NCBI GenBank assembly: GCA_964447405.1
Contig: CAYUSP010000004.1
Coordinates: 434,001 to 498,000 of the forward strand
Direction: 5' to 3'
DNA: 64,000 bases
Source: JALNZF01 sp964447405
Lineage (GTDB): Bacteria > Nitrospirota > UBA9217
Shown here: piece after piece, positions 33,592-43,595 of the stretch
Layout of the letters: each line of letters opens with the position of its first letter
Position numbering within the stretch: the stretch's first letter is position 1
Program-made: the position numbers and the translations under genes
The notes under the pieces: generated by a model
The model's database searches: none
What the model was told of the DNA's origin: nothing
The model's input: the letters and a program-made list of their open reading frames with translations, nothing else

Positions 33592-34431
33592 TCAAAGTAT
33601 TATTGTCTTATGCCTCGCCGCGTGGCAATTGATGTTCACTGCCACCGGCAGACTCGCGATATGGCAGGGGAAGCTTTCCACATGAACTGCCATGGCGGTT
33701 ACCGCTCCGCCGAAACCCTCGGGGCCGATGCCAAGGCGGTTGATTGCTTTGAGCAGAGATTCTTCCAGGGACGCGAGCTCGAGCTTTGGATTGGGGCTGC
33801 CTACGGACCGCAGGAGCGATTTCTTCGACAGGAGCGCGGCCTTCTCGAAACTGCCGCCGATGCCCACACCGACCACGATAGGCGGGCAGGGATTCGCTCC
33901 CGCCTTTTCCACGCACTCCAGCACAAAACTTTTTATGCCTTCCACACCCTCGGTGGGGCGAAGCATGCGGATCGCGCTCATGTTCTCGCTGCCCGCGCCC
34001 TTAGGCATAAAAGATATTTTGAGTTTGTCGCCCGGGACCAGCTCCGTATAGACGATGGCCGGCGTATTGTCTCCTGTGTTCTTGCGCGTGATAGGGTCCA
34101 CGACCGATTTCCGGAGAAATCCCTCACGGTATCCCTTGCGCACCCCCTCATTGATGGCATCGACAATGAAGCCGTTCTTGATGCGGAGGTCCTGACCGAT
34201 CTCGACAAAGAAAACAGCGATGCCGGTGTCCTGACAGATGGGAACACGCTCCGCCTTCGCAATCTGCGCGTTCTCCTTCAGGAGTCCGATGATTTCCCTG
34301 CCCGTGGACGCCGTCTCTGTCTCGATAGCCCGGTCGAATGCTGTCAGAACGTCTTCACTCAGGTTGCATGCCGCATCAATGCAGACCTGGGCGACATTGT
34401 CCCGGATCTCGTCTACATGAATTTCGCGCAT
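33592..34431 (-). CDS. class I fumarate hydratase, alpha (N-terminal) subunit
   Basis: The 279-residue protein carries the three Cys that hold the [4Fe-4S] cluster in this class: C66 in VPICQDTG, C182 in GANPCPPIVVGVG and C269 in NINCHAARH. The cluster binds the substrate directly, so the enzyme is oxygen-sensitive. The gene overlaps mdh by 19 bases and precedes the beta subunit, with 23 bases between. The three genes together convert fumarate to oxaloacetate via malate. Confidence 0.93.
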   Translation of the reverse strand: MREIHVDEIRDNVAQVCIDAACNLSEDVLTAFDRAIETETASTGREIIGLLKENAQIAKAERVPICQDTGIAVFFVEIGQDLRIKNGFIVDAINEGVRKGYREGFLRKSVVDPITRKNTGDNTPAIVYTELVPGDKLKISFMPKGAGSENMSAIRMLRPTEGVEGIKSFVLECVEKAGANPCPPIVVGVGIGGSFEKAALLSKKSLLRSVGSPNPKLELASLEESLLKAINRLGIGPEGFGGAVTAMAVHVESFPCHIASLPVAVNINCHAARHKTIIL

Positions 34432-35336
34432 CCCTGTTTCACCGCATCCACGGATTTCATGAATGCCGCCCTCTCTTCAGCGCCCAGCTTTATCTCCACA
34501 ATCTGTTCCATTCCCTTTTCGCCCAGTTTCACCGGCACGCCGGCGAAGACGCCCTGCACTCCGTATTCGCCTTCCAGCCTGACCGAGCAGGGAAGTATTT
34601 TTTTTCTGTCACGTAAAATTGCCTCGACCATTTCGAGTGTGGCCGCGGATGGCGCATAGTAGGCGCTCCCGGTCTTCAGGAAGGCCACGATCTCGGCACC
34701 GCCGTTCCGGGTGCGTTCAACAATGCGGTCGATTGCTTCCTTGCTCATGAGTTCTGTAATGGGAATACCCGCCACAGTCGAATAGCGCGGCAGCGGGACC
34801 ATGGTATCTCCATGGCCTCCCAGGACGAAGGCATGGGTATTCTCCACGGACACACCGAGCTCCATGGCGATGAATGCACGGAACCGCGCTGAATCGAGCA
34901 CTCCGCCCATGCCGATGACCCGTTCCCGGGGAAAACCGCAAGCCTTCATGGCGATTGCCGCCATCACATCCATGGGATTCGTAACCACGATCATGACCGC
35001 TCCGGGCGAACGTCTCCCCGTTTCCTCAGCAACCTTCTTCACGATGTCGTTATTCGCAGCCAGGAGATCATCCCTGCTCATTCCCGGCTTGCGCGCCAGC
35101 CCCGCAGTGATCACGATGATATCGGATCCAACCGTCTCATCGTAGCCATTTGTTCCCGTGATACGGGAATCATATCCCAGGACCGGCCCCGCTTCCGTAA
35201 GATCCAGCCCCTTGCCCTGTGGCACGCCCTCAACCACATCCACCATAACCACATCAGCGAGCCCTGCCTCAGCAATCCGCTGAACCAGGGTTGCGCCGAC
35301 ATGCCCCGCACCCACCACCGTCACTTTTTTTCGCAC
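34413..35336 (-). CDS. mdh: malate dehydrogenase (LDH-like type)
   Basis: The 307-residue NAD-dependent enzyme has the dinucleotide motif VTVVGAGHVGATLVQRIAE. DLTEAGPV follows, then VVTNPMDVM, the substrate Arg in the LARKPGMSRDDLL loop, and the catalytic His in FVLGGHGDTMVPL. The true start is GTG 35336 with GGGGAGG seven bases upstream; ten extra codons to 35366 are unlikely. It is the first gene of the mdh-fumarase pair and probably of apt too. Confidence 0.95.
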   Translation of the reverse strand: MRKKVTVVGAGHVGATLVQRIAEAGLADVVMVDVVEGVPQGKGLDLTEAGPVLGYDSRITGTNGYDETVGSDIIVITAGLARKPGMSRDDLLAANNDIVKKVAEETGRRSPGAVMIVVTNPMDVMAAIAMKACGFPRERVIGMGGVLDSARFRAFIAMELGVSVENTHAFVLGGHGDTMVPLPRYSTVAGIPITELMSKEAIDRIVERTRNGGAEIVAFLKTGSAYYAPSAATLEMVEAILRDRKKILPCSVRLEGEYGVQGVFAGVPVKLGEKGMEQIVEIKLGAEERAAFMKSVDAVKQGCAKFM

Positions 35337-35411
35337 ACCCGCACCTCCCCTTGAAATCAGCGACAAGCGACAACCGACCAGTATGATCCTCGTCTCTCGT
35401 CTTTCGTATGG

Positions 35412-36689
35412 TTACATCTTCGTGATCTTGACCTTGCTGATCTTCCGTCCATCCAGTTCCAGGATCTCCAGCTTGAGGTTCTTATACTTCAGCTGCTCAC
35501 CGACCTTCGGCATCCTGCCGAAGAGACCGAATACGAATCCACCAAGCGTGTTGAAATCGTTGGAATGGAGCGTGGTGTCGATCATTTCATTCACCTCGTC
35601 AATGGCCGACTGTCCGGATACCACGAAGTTCTTTTCGTCAACGATTTGAACGTCTTTAACTTCGGACTCCAGCTCATCATGGATGCTGCCCACGATCTGC
35701 TCGATCAGGTCCTCCAGCGTAACCAGGCCGGCTGTTCCGCCGTACTCGTCGATCACGATCGCGATCTGGAAGCGATTGCGCTGCATTTCAGCCAGCAGTT
35801 CGCTCACCCGCTTGTTCTCCGGGATAAAATACGCGGGCCGGATGAACCGCTGAATGCCTTCTTCCCGCTTCACCTCTCCCGATGCCATTGCCACGAGGAT
35901 GTCCTTGATATAGAGGATGCCGATCACCGTGTCCACGGTATCCTCGATCACGGGATACCGGGAGTAGCCATACTCTGACACCAGGGCCAGCACCTCCTGC
36001 AGCATAACATTGGCCGGCACGCTCACGACCTCCGTCCGGGGCCGCATGGCTTCCGATGCCAGTGTATCACCAAACTCGAAGACCTTATGAAGAAGCTCCT
36101 TCTCCTCCTCCTTGAGCGAACCGCGTTCTTCGCTCAGGTTGATCATGGCCTTGATATCCTCCTCAGTCACAACGGCCGTGCAGGACATGCCCTGGGGTCC
36201 CGGACCTGCAACGAAGTCAGCAGCGCCGCTGATCAGGCGGGATATCGGCGACAGTATCATAAGTACGGCATACATGGGTGCGGCGACCAGCAGCGCGAAG
36301 CGGTCGGGATTCCTGGCTACCATGCCCTTGGGTACCAGCTTGGCAAAAAACACCACCAAAGCGCTCATAATCAGCGCTGCGACTGCCACGGATACCGCTG
36401 CATCGTCGAACAGGTGCACAGCCAGCATGGTGCCGAGAACAGCGGCGAGTACAATGAAAAAATTCTCCGCCATCAAGAGCGACGCATGGAGCTTATCGCG
36501 CTCCTGCAGAAGCGACAACACCATGGCTGCCCGTGCATTGCCGGCATTAGCAAGCTCGCTGATGCGGGATTTGCTGGAGAATACAATGGCCGTTTCCGAC
36601 GCGGCGAAAAATGCCGCGATGAATATACCCGTTGCAACGCCGGCGATCAGAGGCCAGTTGTCTGATATGAAATTAATGAATGTGTCCAT
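35412..36689 (-). CDS. CNNM/CorC (HlyC-like) membrane protein with CBS pair
   Basis: The 425-residue protein has a DUF21/CNNM transmembrane domain (FAASETAIVFSSKSRI and three further helices to about residue 180). Two CBS domains (MRPRTEVVSVPANV and FIPENKRVSELLAEMQ with IDEYGGTAGLVTLEDLIEQIVG) and a C-terminal CorC_HlyC domain follow. Relatives move magnesium or cobalt; haemolysin naming is historical. The family start is ATG 36689. The extra 12 codons of the longer ORF (MFPMHHDPYPHT) come from the word-repeat spacer upstream. Confidence 0.9.
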   Translation of the reverse strand: MDTFINFISDNWPLIAGVATGIFIAAFFAASETAIVFSSKSRISELANAGNARAAMVLSLLQERDKLHASLLMAENFFIVLAAVLGTMLAVHLFDDAAVSVAVAALIMSALVVFFAKLVPKGMVARNPDRFALLVAAPMYAVLMILSPISRLISGAADFVAGPGPQGMSCTAVVTEEDIKAMINLSEERGSLKEEEKELLHKVFEFGDTLASEAMRPRTEVVSVPANVMLQEVLALVSEYGYSRYPVIEDTVDTVIGILYIKDILVAMASGEVKREEGIQRFIRPAYFIPENKRVSELLAEMQRNRFQIAIVIDEYGGTAGLVTLEDLIEQIVGSIHDELESEVKDVQIVDEKNFVVSGQSAIDEVNEMIDTTLHSNDFNTLGGFVFGLFGRMPKVGEQLKYKNLKLEILELDGRKISKVKITKM

Positions 36690-36809
36690 GGTGTGTGGAT
36701 ATGGGTCATGGTGCATGGGGAACAACTGTAATAAACGCTGCTGCTTTTGCTGCCTGTTCCATGCTGCTTGCTACATGCTACTTGACCCTCGACCCTTGCC
36801 CCTGCCTTT

Positions 36810-38606
36810 CTACATCTTCTCCCCGGTCACCCGGATTACCTCGTCAAAGGTTGTCTCGCCTTTCAGCATCCTCTGTACGGCCGCCTCGCGCAGGCCGATC
36901 ATGCCGTCCGCTAACGCTGCTTTCCGGATCTGTTCGGCATCGCCTTTATCGCGGATGATGGCGCGTATACCGTCATTCAGCTCCATAACCTCGAATATGC
37001 CGCTGCGTCCCAGGTAACCCGTACCGCGGCATTGCGGGCACCCTTCGCCGTATTTCACTTCGATCTTCCGGTCAACGCCTGATGCAAGCCCGACTGTCTG
37101 GGCTTCCTCGGGAAGGAGCTCATAGGACTTCTCGCAGTGATGGCAGATCTTTCTTACCAGGCGCTGGGCCATGACACCGATGACCGTGGACGAGATCAGG
37201 TACGACGGCACACCTAGATCAAGGAGCCTGGTAATGGTATTCGGCGCGTCGTTCGTATGCAGTGTGGAAAGGACCAAATGTCCGGTCAAGGCGGCCTGAA
37301 CCGCATTTTCAGCCGTCTCGATGTCCCGAATCTCACCGACCATGATGATGTCCGGGTCCTGGCGCAGGATCGTCCGCAGCGTGTTCGCGAAGGTGACCCC
37401 GATCTGCGGCTGGATGCTCACCTGATTGAAACCATCGTACACCATTTCGATGGGATCCTCGATCGTGACGACGTTCACCTCTGGTGTGGCTATTTTCTTG
37501 AGCGCCGAATAGAGCGTCGTTGTCTTGCCGCTGCCGGTGGGTCCGGTCACGAGAATGATGCCGTGGGGCCTGGCGATAAAGGACCGGAACAGCTCATACT
37601 CCCGGGGCGCAAAGCCGATCTCCTCAAGGTCCTGCAGCAGGATATCCGGATCGAAGATCCTGATCACGACCTTTTCACCAAAAGCGGTCGGCATGGTCGA
37701 TACGCGGAGTTCTACTTCCCTCGATTTATATTCAGTTTTTATCCTGCCGTCCTGCGGCCGCCGTTTTTCGGCGATGTCCATCCGGGCAAGCATTTTGACG
37801 CGGGAAACGAAGGCTGCATGCACTGCCTTGGGCGTCCGGTGAATGGTGTTTAGCACACCGTCAATGCGGAGCCGGACCTCGCTTGCTTCCCGCTTGGGTT
37901 CGATATGAATATCGCTTGCGCGCTGGTCGAAGGCGTACCGAAACAGGAATTCCACGGCGTTTACGATGTGTTTGTCCGTGGCCTCGATCTCGCTGACGGA
38001 TTTCATCTTGACGAATTGCTCAAGATTTCCGAGGTCGATATCCGACATCATCTCCTTCGCAGCTGCGCTCACGGACGACCGGAATCCATAGAATTCCGTG
38101 ATGATCTTGAGAATGTCGGTCTTTGTTGCCACCACGCGTTTGACCTTGTACCCCATCCGCTCGATGTTCTCGACGACTTCGATATTATAGGGGTCCGACA
38201 CCGCAAGGGTCAAGGTATCGTCCTCGCGTTCTATCGGCACGGATACGCTCCTCCGCGCGAAGGCCCGCGACAGGATCTGCGTGATCACCTCGGGGTTGAG
38301 CTTGAGCGGGTCGATCTTTTTGAACGGAAGTCCGACATGATCAGCGACAGCCTCGGTGATCATATCCTCCGTCAAAACCAGACCGGTAGAACCGGGGACT
38401 TCCATACAGAGCGATGCAGCCACCTCGATGGCCGACACCTCGTCCGCGAGATGAAGCCTGCCCCGGCGCGGTGTCTCCCCCCGTGCCTTAAGCAGCTTCA
38501 TGCGCTGAACATCCTGCTTCAGCGTGATCTCCCGAACCTGCTCGGGTGCAAGCTTTCCCTGCTTGACCAGAATTTCACAGAGCTGATCTATTGACAGTTT
38601 TGTCAT
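36810..38606 (-). CDS. GspE/PilB-family secretion or pilus ATPase
   Basis: The 598-residue protein has an N-terminal MshEN-type region, then a GspE ATPase. Walker A is GIILVTGPTGSGKTTTLYSAL and Walker B lies in RQDPDIIMVGEIRD, with His-box HLVLSTLHTNDAPNTI. A four-Cys zinc site is formed by CHHC and CPQC near residue 500. It drives type II secretion or type IV pilus assembly. No pilin, inner-membrane platform or secretin gene is nearby. The ATG at 38606 is used; a TTG seven codons earlier is weaker. Confidence 0.9.
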   Translation of the reverse strand: MTKLSIDQLCEILVKQGKLAPEQVREITLKQDVQRMKLLKARGETPRRGRLHLADEVSAIEVAASLCMEVPGSTGLVLTEDMITEAVADHVGLPFKKIDPLKLNPEVITQILSRAFARRSVSVPIEREDDTLTLAVSDPYNIEVVENIERMGYKVKRVVATKTDILKIITEFYGFRSSVSAAAKEMMSDIDLGNLEQFVKMKSVSEIEATDKHIVNAVEFLFRYAFDQRASDIHIEPKREASEVRLRIDGVLNTIHRTPKAVHAAFVSRVKMLARMDIAEKRRPQDGRIKTEYKSREVELRVSTMPTAFGEKVVIRIFDPDILLQDLEEIGFAPREYELFRSFIARPHGIILVTGPTGSGKTTTLYSALKKIATPEVNVVTIEDPIEMVYDGFNQVSIQPQIGVTFANTLRTILRQDPDIIMVGEIRDIETAENAVQAALTGHLVLSTLHTNDAPNTITRLLDLGVPSYLISSTVIGVMAQRLVRKICHHCEKSYELLPEEAQTVGLASGVDRKIEVKYGEGCPQCRGTGYLGRSGIFEVMELNDGIRAIIRDKGDAEQIRKAALADGMIGLREAAVQRMLKGETTFDEVIRVTGEKM

Positions 38607-38656
38607 GACGATGGGGTACTGGCGCAAACTCCTGACTCAGGCGTTAAAAAATATAA

Positions 38657-38679
38657 AGGCCCCCGCATAAGGGGGGCCG
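38657..38679 (-). terminator. terminator downstream of the small lipoprotein gene
   Basis: On the minus strand GGCCCCCC pairs with GGGGGCC around TTATGC, followed by TTTATATTTTTT. Confidence 0.75.
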
Positions 38680-38713
38680 ATTTGTACGAAATATGCTTTA
38701 CGCGTGTAACAAA

Positions 38714-38905
38714 CTATTTTTTCGCCGGTTTTGCAGGAGCTGGCGGCGGAGTCGGGATCGGCACCGGTGTTGGTGCTGGTGCGGGTGGCGGTGCGACTGC
38801 CGGCTGCGCAGCGGGCGGCGGAGCTGCTTGCTTCTTTTCACATCCCAACAGGGCAACAGATGCGGCAAGGAACAGTGCAAGAACGAATATCACGTATTTT
38901 TTCAC
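38714..38905 (-). CDS. small Pro/Ala-rich lipoprotein
   Basis: The 63-residue protein has a lipoprotein signal with lipobox ALLGC (Cys at 22). Nearly all the mature part is Pro and Ala with a few Thr and Val, closing on KPAKK. Such chains may span the periplasm. The start is GTG 38905 eight bases after AAGGAGG; an upstream GTG at 38911 sits too close to that site. A terminator follows. It has no named family I recognise. Confidence 0.75.
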   Translation of the reverse strand: MKKYVIFVLALFLAASVALLGCEKKQAAPPPAAQPAVAPPPAPAPTPVPIPTPPPAPAKPAKK

Positions 38906-38976
38906 AATCACTACCTCCTTATGTTTATTGTGGGAACGACATGTAGTTGAGCGGATGAGACACCGCTTCAGAGCAA

Positions 38977-39204
38977 TCAGAGGATTCTCGTGGCAACCGA
39001 ACGGGTGACCGTCAGTTCTTTTACTTTCTGGCCCAACTGCTCCTCAAGCACCTGTTGCTGTTCTTCACTGAGGCGAAGCCGGAATACCCGCAGTTTGTTC
39101 AGTGAGCGTTTGGTGAGATAGATTTCTCTGAGCTCGAATCCTATCTGTTTTTTTATATCTGATATCTGCTGCGGAGTAAGTGCAAGCTTGACAATCTCAT
39201 CCAT
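38977..39204 (-). CDS. 75-residue hypothetical protein
   Basis: The protein is helical and charged: LTPQQISDIKKQIGFELREIYLTKRSL at the N-terminus and ELTVTRSVATRIL at the end. It has no signal, Cys pair or known domain. GGAGAG precedes the ATG at 39204; the longer ORF to 39258 has no such site. It lies alone between the lipoprotein and proS. Confidence 0.55.
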   Translation of the reverse strand: MDEIVKLALTPQQISDIKKQIGFELREIYLTKRSLNKLRVFRLRLSEEQQQVLEEQLGQKVKELTVTRSVATRIL

Positions 39205-39342
39205 TGAACACTCTCCATGATTTCGACTGATTATAGGCACATCGCAGCGGGAATTCAAGCTCTTTTTTCAACGGGCGCATGTTAGCTGAATCCAGGACAC
39301 CGACAAGTCCAGCCGGTTTGCTCCAAACCTTGATCGAGCGGT

Positions 39343-41034
39343 TCACACTTCTAAAATGAGCTTCTTTGCAATGATATCGACGGCTTCCGCAACGTTTGCC
39401 TTCTCGATCGTTCCCGTTTTTCGTTCCTTGATCTCCACGACACCGTCCTTCAGATTTTTTTCGCCGATGATAATTCTCCAGGGAATGCCGATAAGGTCCG
39501 CGTCCTTGAACTTCACTCCGGCGCGCTCATCCCGGTCATCGATCAGCACCTCAAAACCCTTTTCTTCAAGCCCCGCATACATCTCCTCTGCAACATCCAT
39601 GGACTTCACATCCTTTACATTCACCGGGACAATTGCTATCTGGAAGGGTGCGATCGCGAGCGGCCAGATGATGCCGTTCTCATCATTTCCCTGCTCCACG
39701 GCTGCAGCGGCGATTCGCGCGGGACCGATCCCGTAGCTGCCCATGATGATCGGTTTTTCATTGCCCTGTTCATCGAGGAAGTTCGCCTTGAGCGGAGCCG
39801 AGTATTTAGTGCCCAGCTTGAAAATGTTTCCGATCTCGATCACCCGCTCGATGCGGAGCGGCTTCCCGCACTGACTGCACGCGTCGCCGGCAGCCGCAAT
39901 GTGGATATCATGAAACTCGGCGTCGCTGAAATGCTGTTCTGCGGTGACGCCCTTCACGTGAAATCCTTCCTTGTTCGCACCAGCGAAGTACGACCCTTTC
40001 CGCAGAACCGGGTCCGCAATCTTTCGAATTTTGTGGCCCATGGGGCCGATGAAACCGGCAGGCACGTTGAGAGCCGCCTTCAACTCGTCTTTTTGGGCGG
40101 AACGATGGGGCCCGATGATTTTGGCAAGCTTCTTCTCGTGCAGTGTTTGATCGCCCCGGACCAGTGCGAGCAACGGCCCCGACTCTGCCATGACCAGGAT
40201 GGATTTAACCAGCTTATCAGGGGTCACTTTCAGAAAGCGCGTCACCTCATCAATCGTCCGCCTCTCAGGAGTCGCCACCTCCTCGTAGTCTGTTTCGCCA
40301 TTCTCTGAAGGCTTCGGCGATGACAGAGCCAACTCGGTGTTCGCCGCATACCCGCATCCGTCGCACAGCGCCACGTCATCCTCGCCCGCAGGCGACGGCG
40401 CCATATACTCGTGCGCCATGGACCCTCCCATCATGCCAGTATCGCTCTGTACGACATGGAAGGTGATGCCGCACCGGGAGTAGATTTTTTTATAGGCTTC
40501 GAGGTGGAGCTGGTAGGACCTGTCAAGCCCCTCCTCGTCCTTGTCAAAGCTGTAGGAATCCTTCATCAGGAACTCGCGGGTCCTGAGCACGCCACTCTTG
40601 GGCCGCGCCTCGTCGCGCAGCTTCGTCTGGATCTGGTACCACGTCTGCGGCAGGTCCCGGTAGGAGCGGATGTCATGAGCCGCGAGCCAGGTCATGGTCT
40701 CCTCATGAGTCATGGCAAGGCACATGTCCCGGTCGCCGCGGTCCTTGAGCCGGAACATCTCGTCCCCGATGACGTCCCACCGCCCGGTCTGCTGCCAGAC
40801 CTCGGCGGGGTTGAGCACGGGCATGGAAACTTCCTGGCCTCCGATGGCATTCATCTCCTCGCGTATGATGCGGTTTATCTTCTCCATGACACGGATACCG
40901 AGGGGAAGGTAAATGTAAAGCCCCGCCGCAAGCTGCCGCACATAGCCCGCACGCACCATCAACTTGTGCGAAATTGCTTCAGCATCAGCGGGGACTTCTT
41001 TCAAGGTCGGGATGAACATACGGGAAAAGCGCAT
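39343..41034 (-). CDS. proS: prolyl-tRNA synthetase (bacterial type)
   Basis: The 563-residue class II synthetase has motif 2-type DEARPKSGVLRTREFLMKDSYSFD and motif 3-like GSYGIGPARIAAA. Between them, residues about 225-380, is the editing (INS) insertion typical of bacterial ProRS. GGAGG stands four bases before ATG 41034. It is the last gene of the uppS-cdsA-dxr-rseP-ispG-proS run, an order found in many bacteria. Confidence 0.97.
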   Translation of the reverse strand: MRFSRMFIPTLKEVPADAEAISHKLMVRAGYVRQLAAGLYIYLPLGIRVMEKINRIIREEMNAIGGQEVSMPVLNPAEVWQQTGRWDVIGDEMFRLKDRGDRDMCLAMTHEETMTWLAAHDIRSYRDLPQTWYQIQTKLRDEARPKSGVLRTREFLMKDSYSFDKDEEGLDRSYQLHLEAYKKIYSRCGITFHVVQSDTGMMGGSMAHEYMAPSPAGEDDVALCDGCGYAANTELALSSPKPSENGETDYEEVATPERRTIDEVTRFLKVTPDKLVKSILVMAESGPLLALVRGDQTLHEKKLAKIIGPHRSAQKDELKAALNVPAGFIGPMGHKIRKIADPVLRKGSYFAGANKEGFHVKGVTAEQHFSDAEFHDIHIAAAGDACSQCGKPLRIERVIEIGNIFKLGTKYSAPLKANFLDEQGNEKPIIMGSYGIGPARIAAAAVEQGNDENGIIWPLAIAPFQIAIVPVNVKDVKSMDVAEEMYAGLEEKGFEVLIDDRDERAGVKFKDADLIGIPWRIIIGEKNLKDGVVEIKERKTGTIEKANVAEAVDIIAKKLILEV

Positions 41035-41107
41035 GGAACCTCCAGAACAAGGGTTTAGGCGTCAGGGTGCAGGAGTCATGAGAAATAAGCGGGTCGCCTC
41101 TTCCTTA

Positions 41108-42202
41108 CTATTGACTACCGACACCTGACTTCCTGTCATTAACTATTTCCTCAACTTCCCTCACCAGCACATCCGCCAGTTCCTTCTCATCGAGCTTTTT
41201 CATGATCTCACCATGCTTGAACAACAGCCCGACGCCTTTGCCCCCAGCGATTCCCACATCCGCCTCACGCGCTTCACCCGGGCCGTTCACCACGCAGCCC
41301 ATGACCGCGACCGTGATCGGCTCCTTGATATGGGAAAGCCTTCGCTCCACTTCCTGGGCAAGGCCGATGATGTCGATCTCGGTCCTGCCGCAGGTGGGGC
41401 AGGAGATGAGATTCACCCCGCGCTGGCGGATCTTGAGCGACTTCAGGATTTCATAGGCAACGCGCACTTCTTCCACCGGGTCGGCGGTAAGCGACACGCG
41501 CAGGGTATCGCCGATGCCCTCGGCAAGCAGGATGCCGAGTCCCACGCTGGACTTGATGGTCCCGGAGTAGAGCGTGCCTGCTTCGGAGATGCCGATGTGA
41601 AGCGGATAGTCGGATTTCAGCGAGAAGAGCCGGTAAGCAGCCACGGTGGTCATGACATCGGATGCCTTCAAAGACACCTTGAGGTTCGTAAAATTCAGAT
41701 CCTCGAGTATCCGTATGTGGCCGAACGCACTCTCGACGATCGCTTCGGGAGTAGGATGGCCGTATTTCTCCAGGAGGTTTTTTTCGAGCGAGCCCGCATT
41801 CACACCGATGCGGATCGGGATGCTCTTATCCCTGCAGGCGCGGACAACCTCGGCCACCTTGTCCTTCCCGCCGATATTGCCGGGATTGATGCGGAGTCCG
41901 TCCACACCCTGTTTCACTGCTTCGAGCGCCAGACGGTAGTCGAAGTGTATGTCAGCAATCAGCGGAAGATTCGTCCCTTTTCTAATGCTGCCAAGCGCCT
42001 GAGCGGCTTCCTCATCAGGCACTGCCAGCCGCACGAGCTCGCATCCAGCCTGCTCGAGCGTCGCTATCTGCGCAAGCGTAGCAGCTGCGTCCCGCGTATC
42101 CGTGTTGCACATGGACTGGACAGCGACCGGAGTGCCGCCTCCGATCTTGACCGAGCCGAGAGTTATCTGTTTTGTTTTTTTGCGGGTGATGCGTTCGTCC
42201 AC
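41108..42202 (-). CDS. ispG: (E)-4-hydroxy-3-methylbut-2-enyl-diphosphate synthase
   Basis: The 364-residue iron-sulfur enzyme carries out the penultimate MEP-pathway step. It has VAVQSMCNTDT near the N-terminus, a TIM-barrel core and the cluster Cys pairs in LISCPTCGRTE and VMGCVVNGPGEA. It starts at GTG 42202. Its last ten residues (NDRKSGVGSQ) are encoded by a degenerate word-repeat stretch and probably extend past the ancestral end. Confidence 0.96.
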   Translation of the reverse strand: MDERITRKKTKQITLGSVKIGGGTPVAVQSMCNTDTRDAAATLAQIATLEQAGCELVRLAVPDEEAAQALGSIRKGTNLPLIADIHFDYRLALEAVKQGVDGLRINPGNIGGKDKVAEVVRACRDKSIPIRIGVNAGSLEKNLLEKYGHPTPEAIVESAFGHIRILEDLNFTNLKVSLKASDVMTTVAAYRLFSLKSDYPLHIGISEAGTLYSGTIKSSVGLGILLAEGIGDTLRVSLTADPVEEVRVAYEILKSLKIRQRGVNLISCPTCGRTEIDIIGLAQEVERRLSHIKEPITVAVMGCVVNGPGEAREADVGIAGGKGVGLLFKHGEIMKKLDEKELADVLVREVEEIVNDRKSGVGSQ

Positions 42203-42297
42203 GTTCGCCTGAGCTCCTGCCCTCTCCCCGTTGGGCCGAGGGTGGTGTTATTTCCTCTGCTCTCAGGGGAGCGAATCGAGAGGTGAGGGATGATTTG

Positions 42298-43581
42298 TTA
42301 CTTGCTGAAGAACATCCTCGTGACATCGTTGTACGATACCACCGCGATCAGGGTGATCAGCAGCCCCGCCCCGATGCTCTGAGAAACTTCCATAACCTTC
42401 CTGCTGAGCGGCTTCTTGCGTATCGCCTCGATCGCGAGGAACAGGAGCAGGCCGCCGTCCAGCACCGGAATGGGTAAAAGATTGAGCAGGCCGAGCGATA
42501 TGCTTATCATGGCGAGCAGCGACAGGAACGTGGACAGACCGGCGGCGGCCGCCTGGCCGGACATCTGGGCGATCATCACCGGCCCGCCGAGCGTCTTGAT
42601 CGACAGGTTGAAGGTAACAAGCTTTTTCAGGGTGATGAGGGTAAGGTCAATGGCTTCGAGGGTCTTCTCGAATCCCAGGCGAAGGGATTCGAAAAATCCA
42701 TGCTTCTTGAACACCAGCCGCATGACCGGTTCGACGCCGATCACATGCCTGCCCGCGTCCTCCTTTGGAGTAACGGTTATTTCCATTCGACTGCCGCTGC
42801 GCTCGATGGTCAGTGTCAGGTTTTTCCCTTTGCTGTCGCGCACGAGCGCGGAGAACTGGTTCCAGTGGTAGATGGTCTGTCCATCAACAGCGAGTATCTT
42901 GTCGTTCACCGTCACGCCTGCCTTTTCAGCCGGGAACCCCGGTTTCAGCTTGCCGATCTCAGCAGGCATGTCCGGTACAAGGCCTGATGATCCTATCTTG
43001 AGCTCGGTGGCGGTCTCAGGCCTGAGCAGCAGGGCCTTTTTCTCGCCCTGCCTGCTGACCAGGACCTCGAGGTTTGTATCCGGATTCACCGCGATCAGGG
43101 AAAGCGCCTTGGTCCAGTCGCTGATTTCTCTTTTGTTGATCTGATCGATCACATCGCCCGCCATGAAGCCAGCGCGCTCGGCAGGCGATCCTTTTTCCAC
43201 GAATCCCACCTTGGCAGGCCCTTCACTGTAGGTTCCGACCATGAATACCAGCGGCATGACCAGGAAGGCCAGCAATATGTTTGTGAGCGGACCCGTGGCA
43301 GCGATCTTCGCGCGCTGCCATACAGTCTTGGACTGGAATTCGTCAGCCGCTCCGGTAGGTTCCTCATCGGGATTTTCCCCGGCCATTTTCACATACCCGC
43401 CAAGCGGCAGGGCGGACACGATATACTCCGTATCACCCTTTTTATAGCCGAAGAGCTTCGGCCCCATGCCGAGGGAAAATTTTTCTACGCGAACCCCCGC
43501 TCTTTTTGCCATGATGAAGTGACCGAGTTCATGCACGAATACCAGTATCCCGATCACGATGAGAAAATAAATTAATGTCAT
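42298..43581 (-). CDS. rseP: RseP-type site-2 metalloprotease
   Basis: The 427-residue membrane protein has the zinc motif HELGH at residues 17-21 in the first helix. Two PDZ domains follow (about 115-190 and 205-275), then LLNLLPIPVLDGG with the third ligand Asp. It cleaves anti-sigma factors and signal-peptide remnants within the membrane. AAAGGAG stands five bases before ATG 43581; seven upstream codons are excluded. Confidence 0.95.
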   Translation of the reverse strand: MTLIYFLIVIGILVFVHELGHFIMAKRAGVRVEKFSLGMGPKLFGYKKGDTEYIVSALPLGGYVKMAGENPDEEPTGAADEFQSKTVWQRAKIAATGPLTNILLAFLVMPLVFMVGTYSEGPAKVGFVEKGSPAERAGFMAGDVIDQINKREISDWTKALSLIAVNPDTNLEVLVSRQGEKKALLLRPETATELKIGSSGLVPDMPAEIGKLKPGFPAEKAGVTVNDKILAVDGQTIYHWNQFSALVRDSKGKNLTLTIERSGSRMEITVTPKEDAGRHVIGVEPVMRLVFKKHGFFESLRLGFEKTLEAIDLTLITLKKLVTFNLSIKTLGGPVMIAQMSGQAAAAGLSTFLSLLAMISISLGLLNLLPIPVLDGGLLLFLAIEAIRKKPLSRKVMEVSQSIGAGLLITLIAVVSYNDVTRMFFSK

Positions 43582-43595
43582 ACAAACTCCTTTTT

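Noticed and set aside
33610..34659. 349-codon plus-strand ORF
   Set aside because: It is antisense to fumarase alpha and mdh and shows no domain features.
41213..42286. 357-codon plus-strand ORF
   Set aside because: It is antisense to ispG with no recognisable motif.
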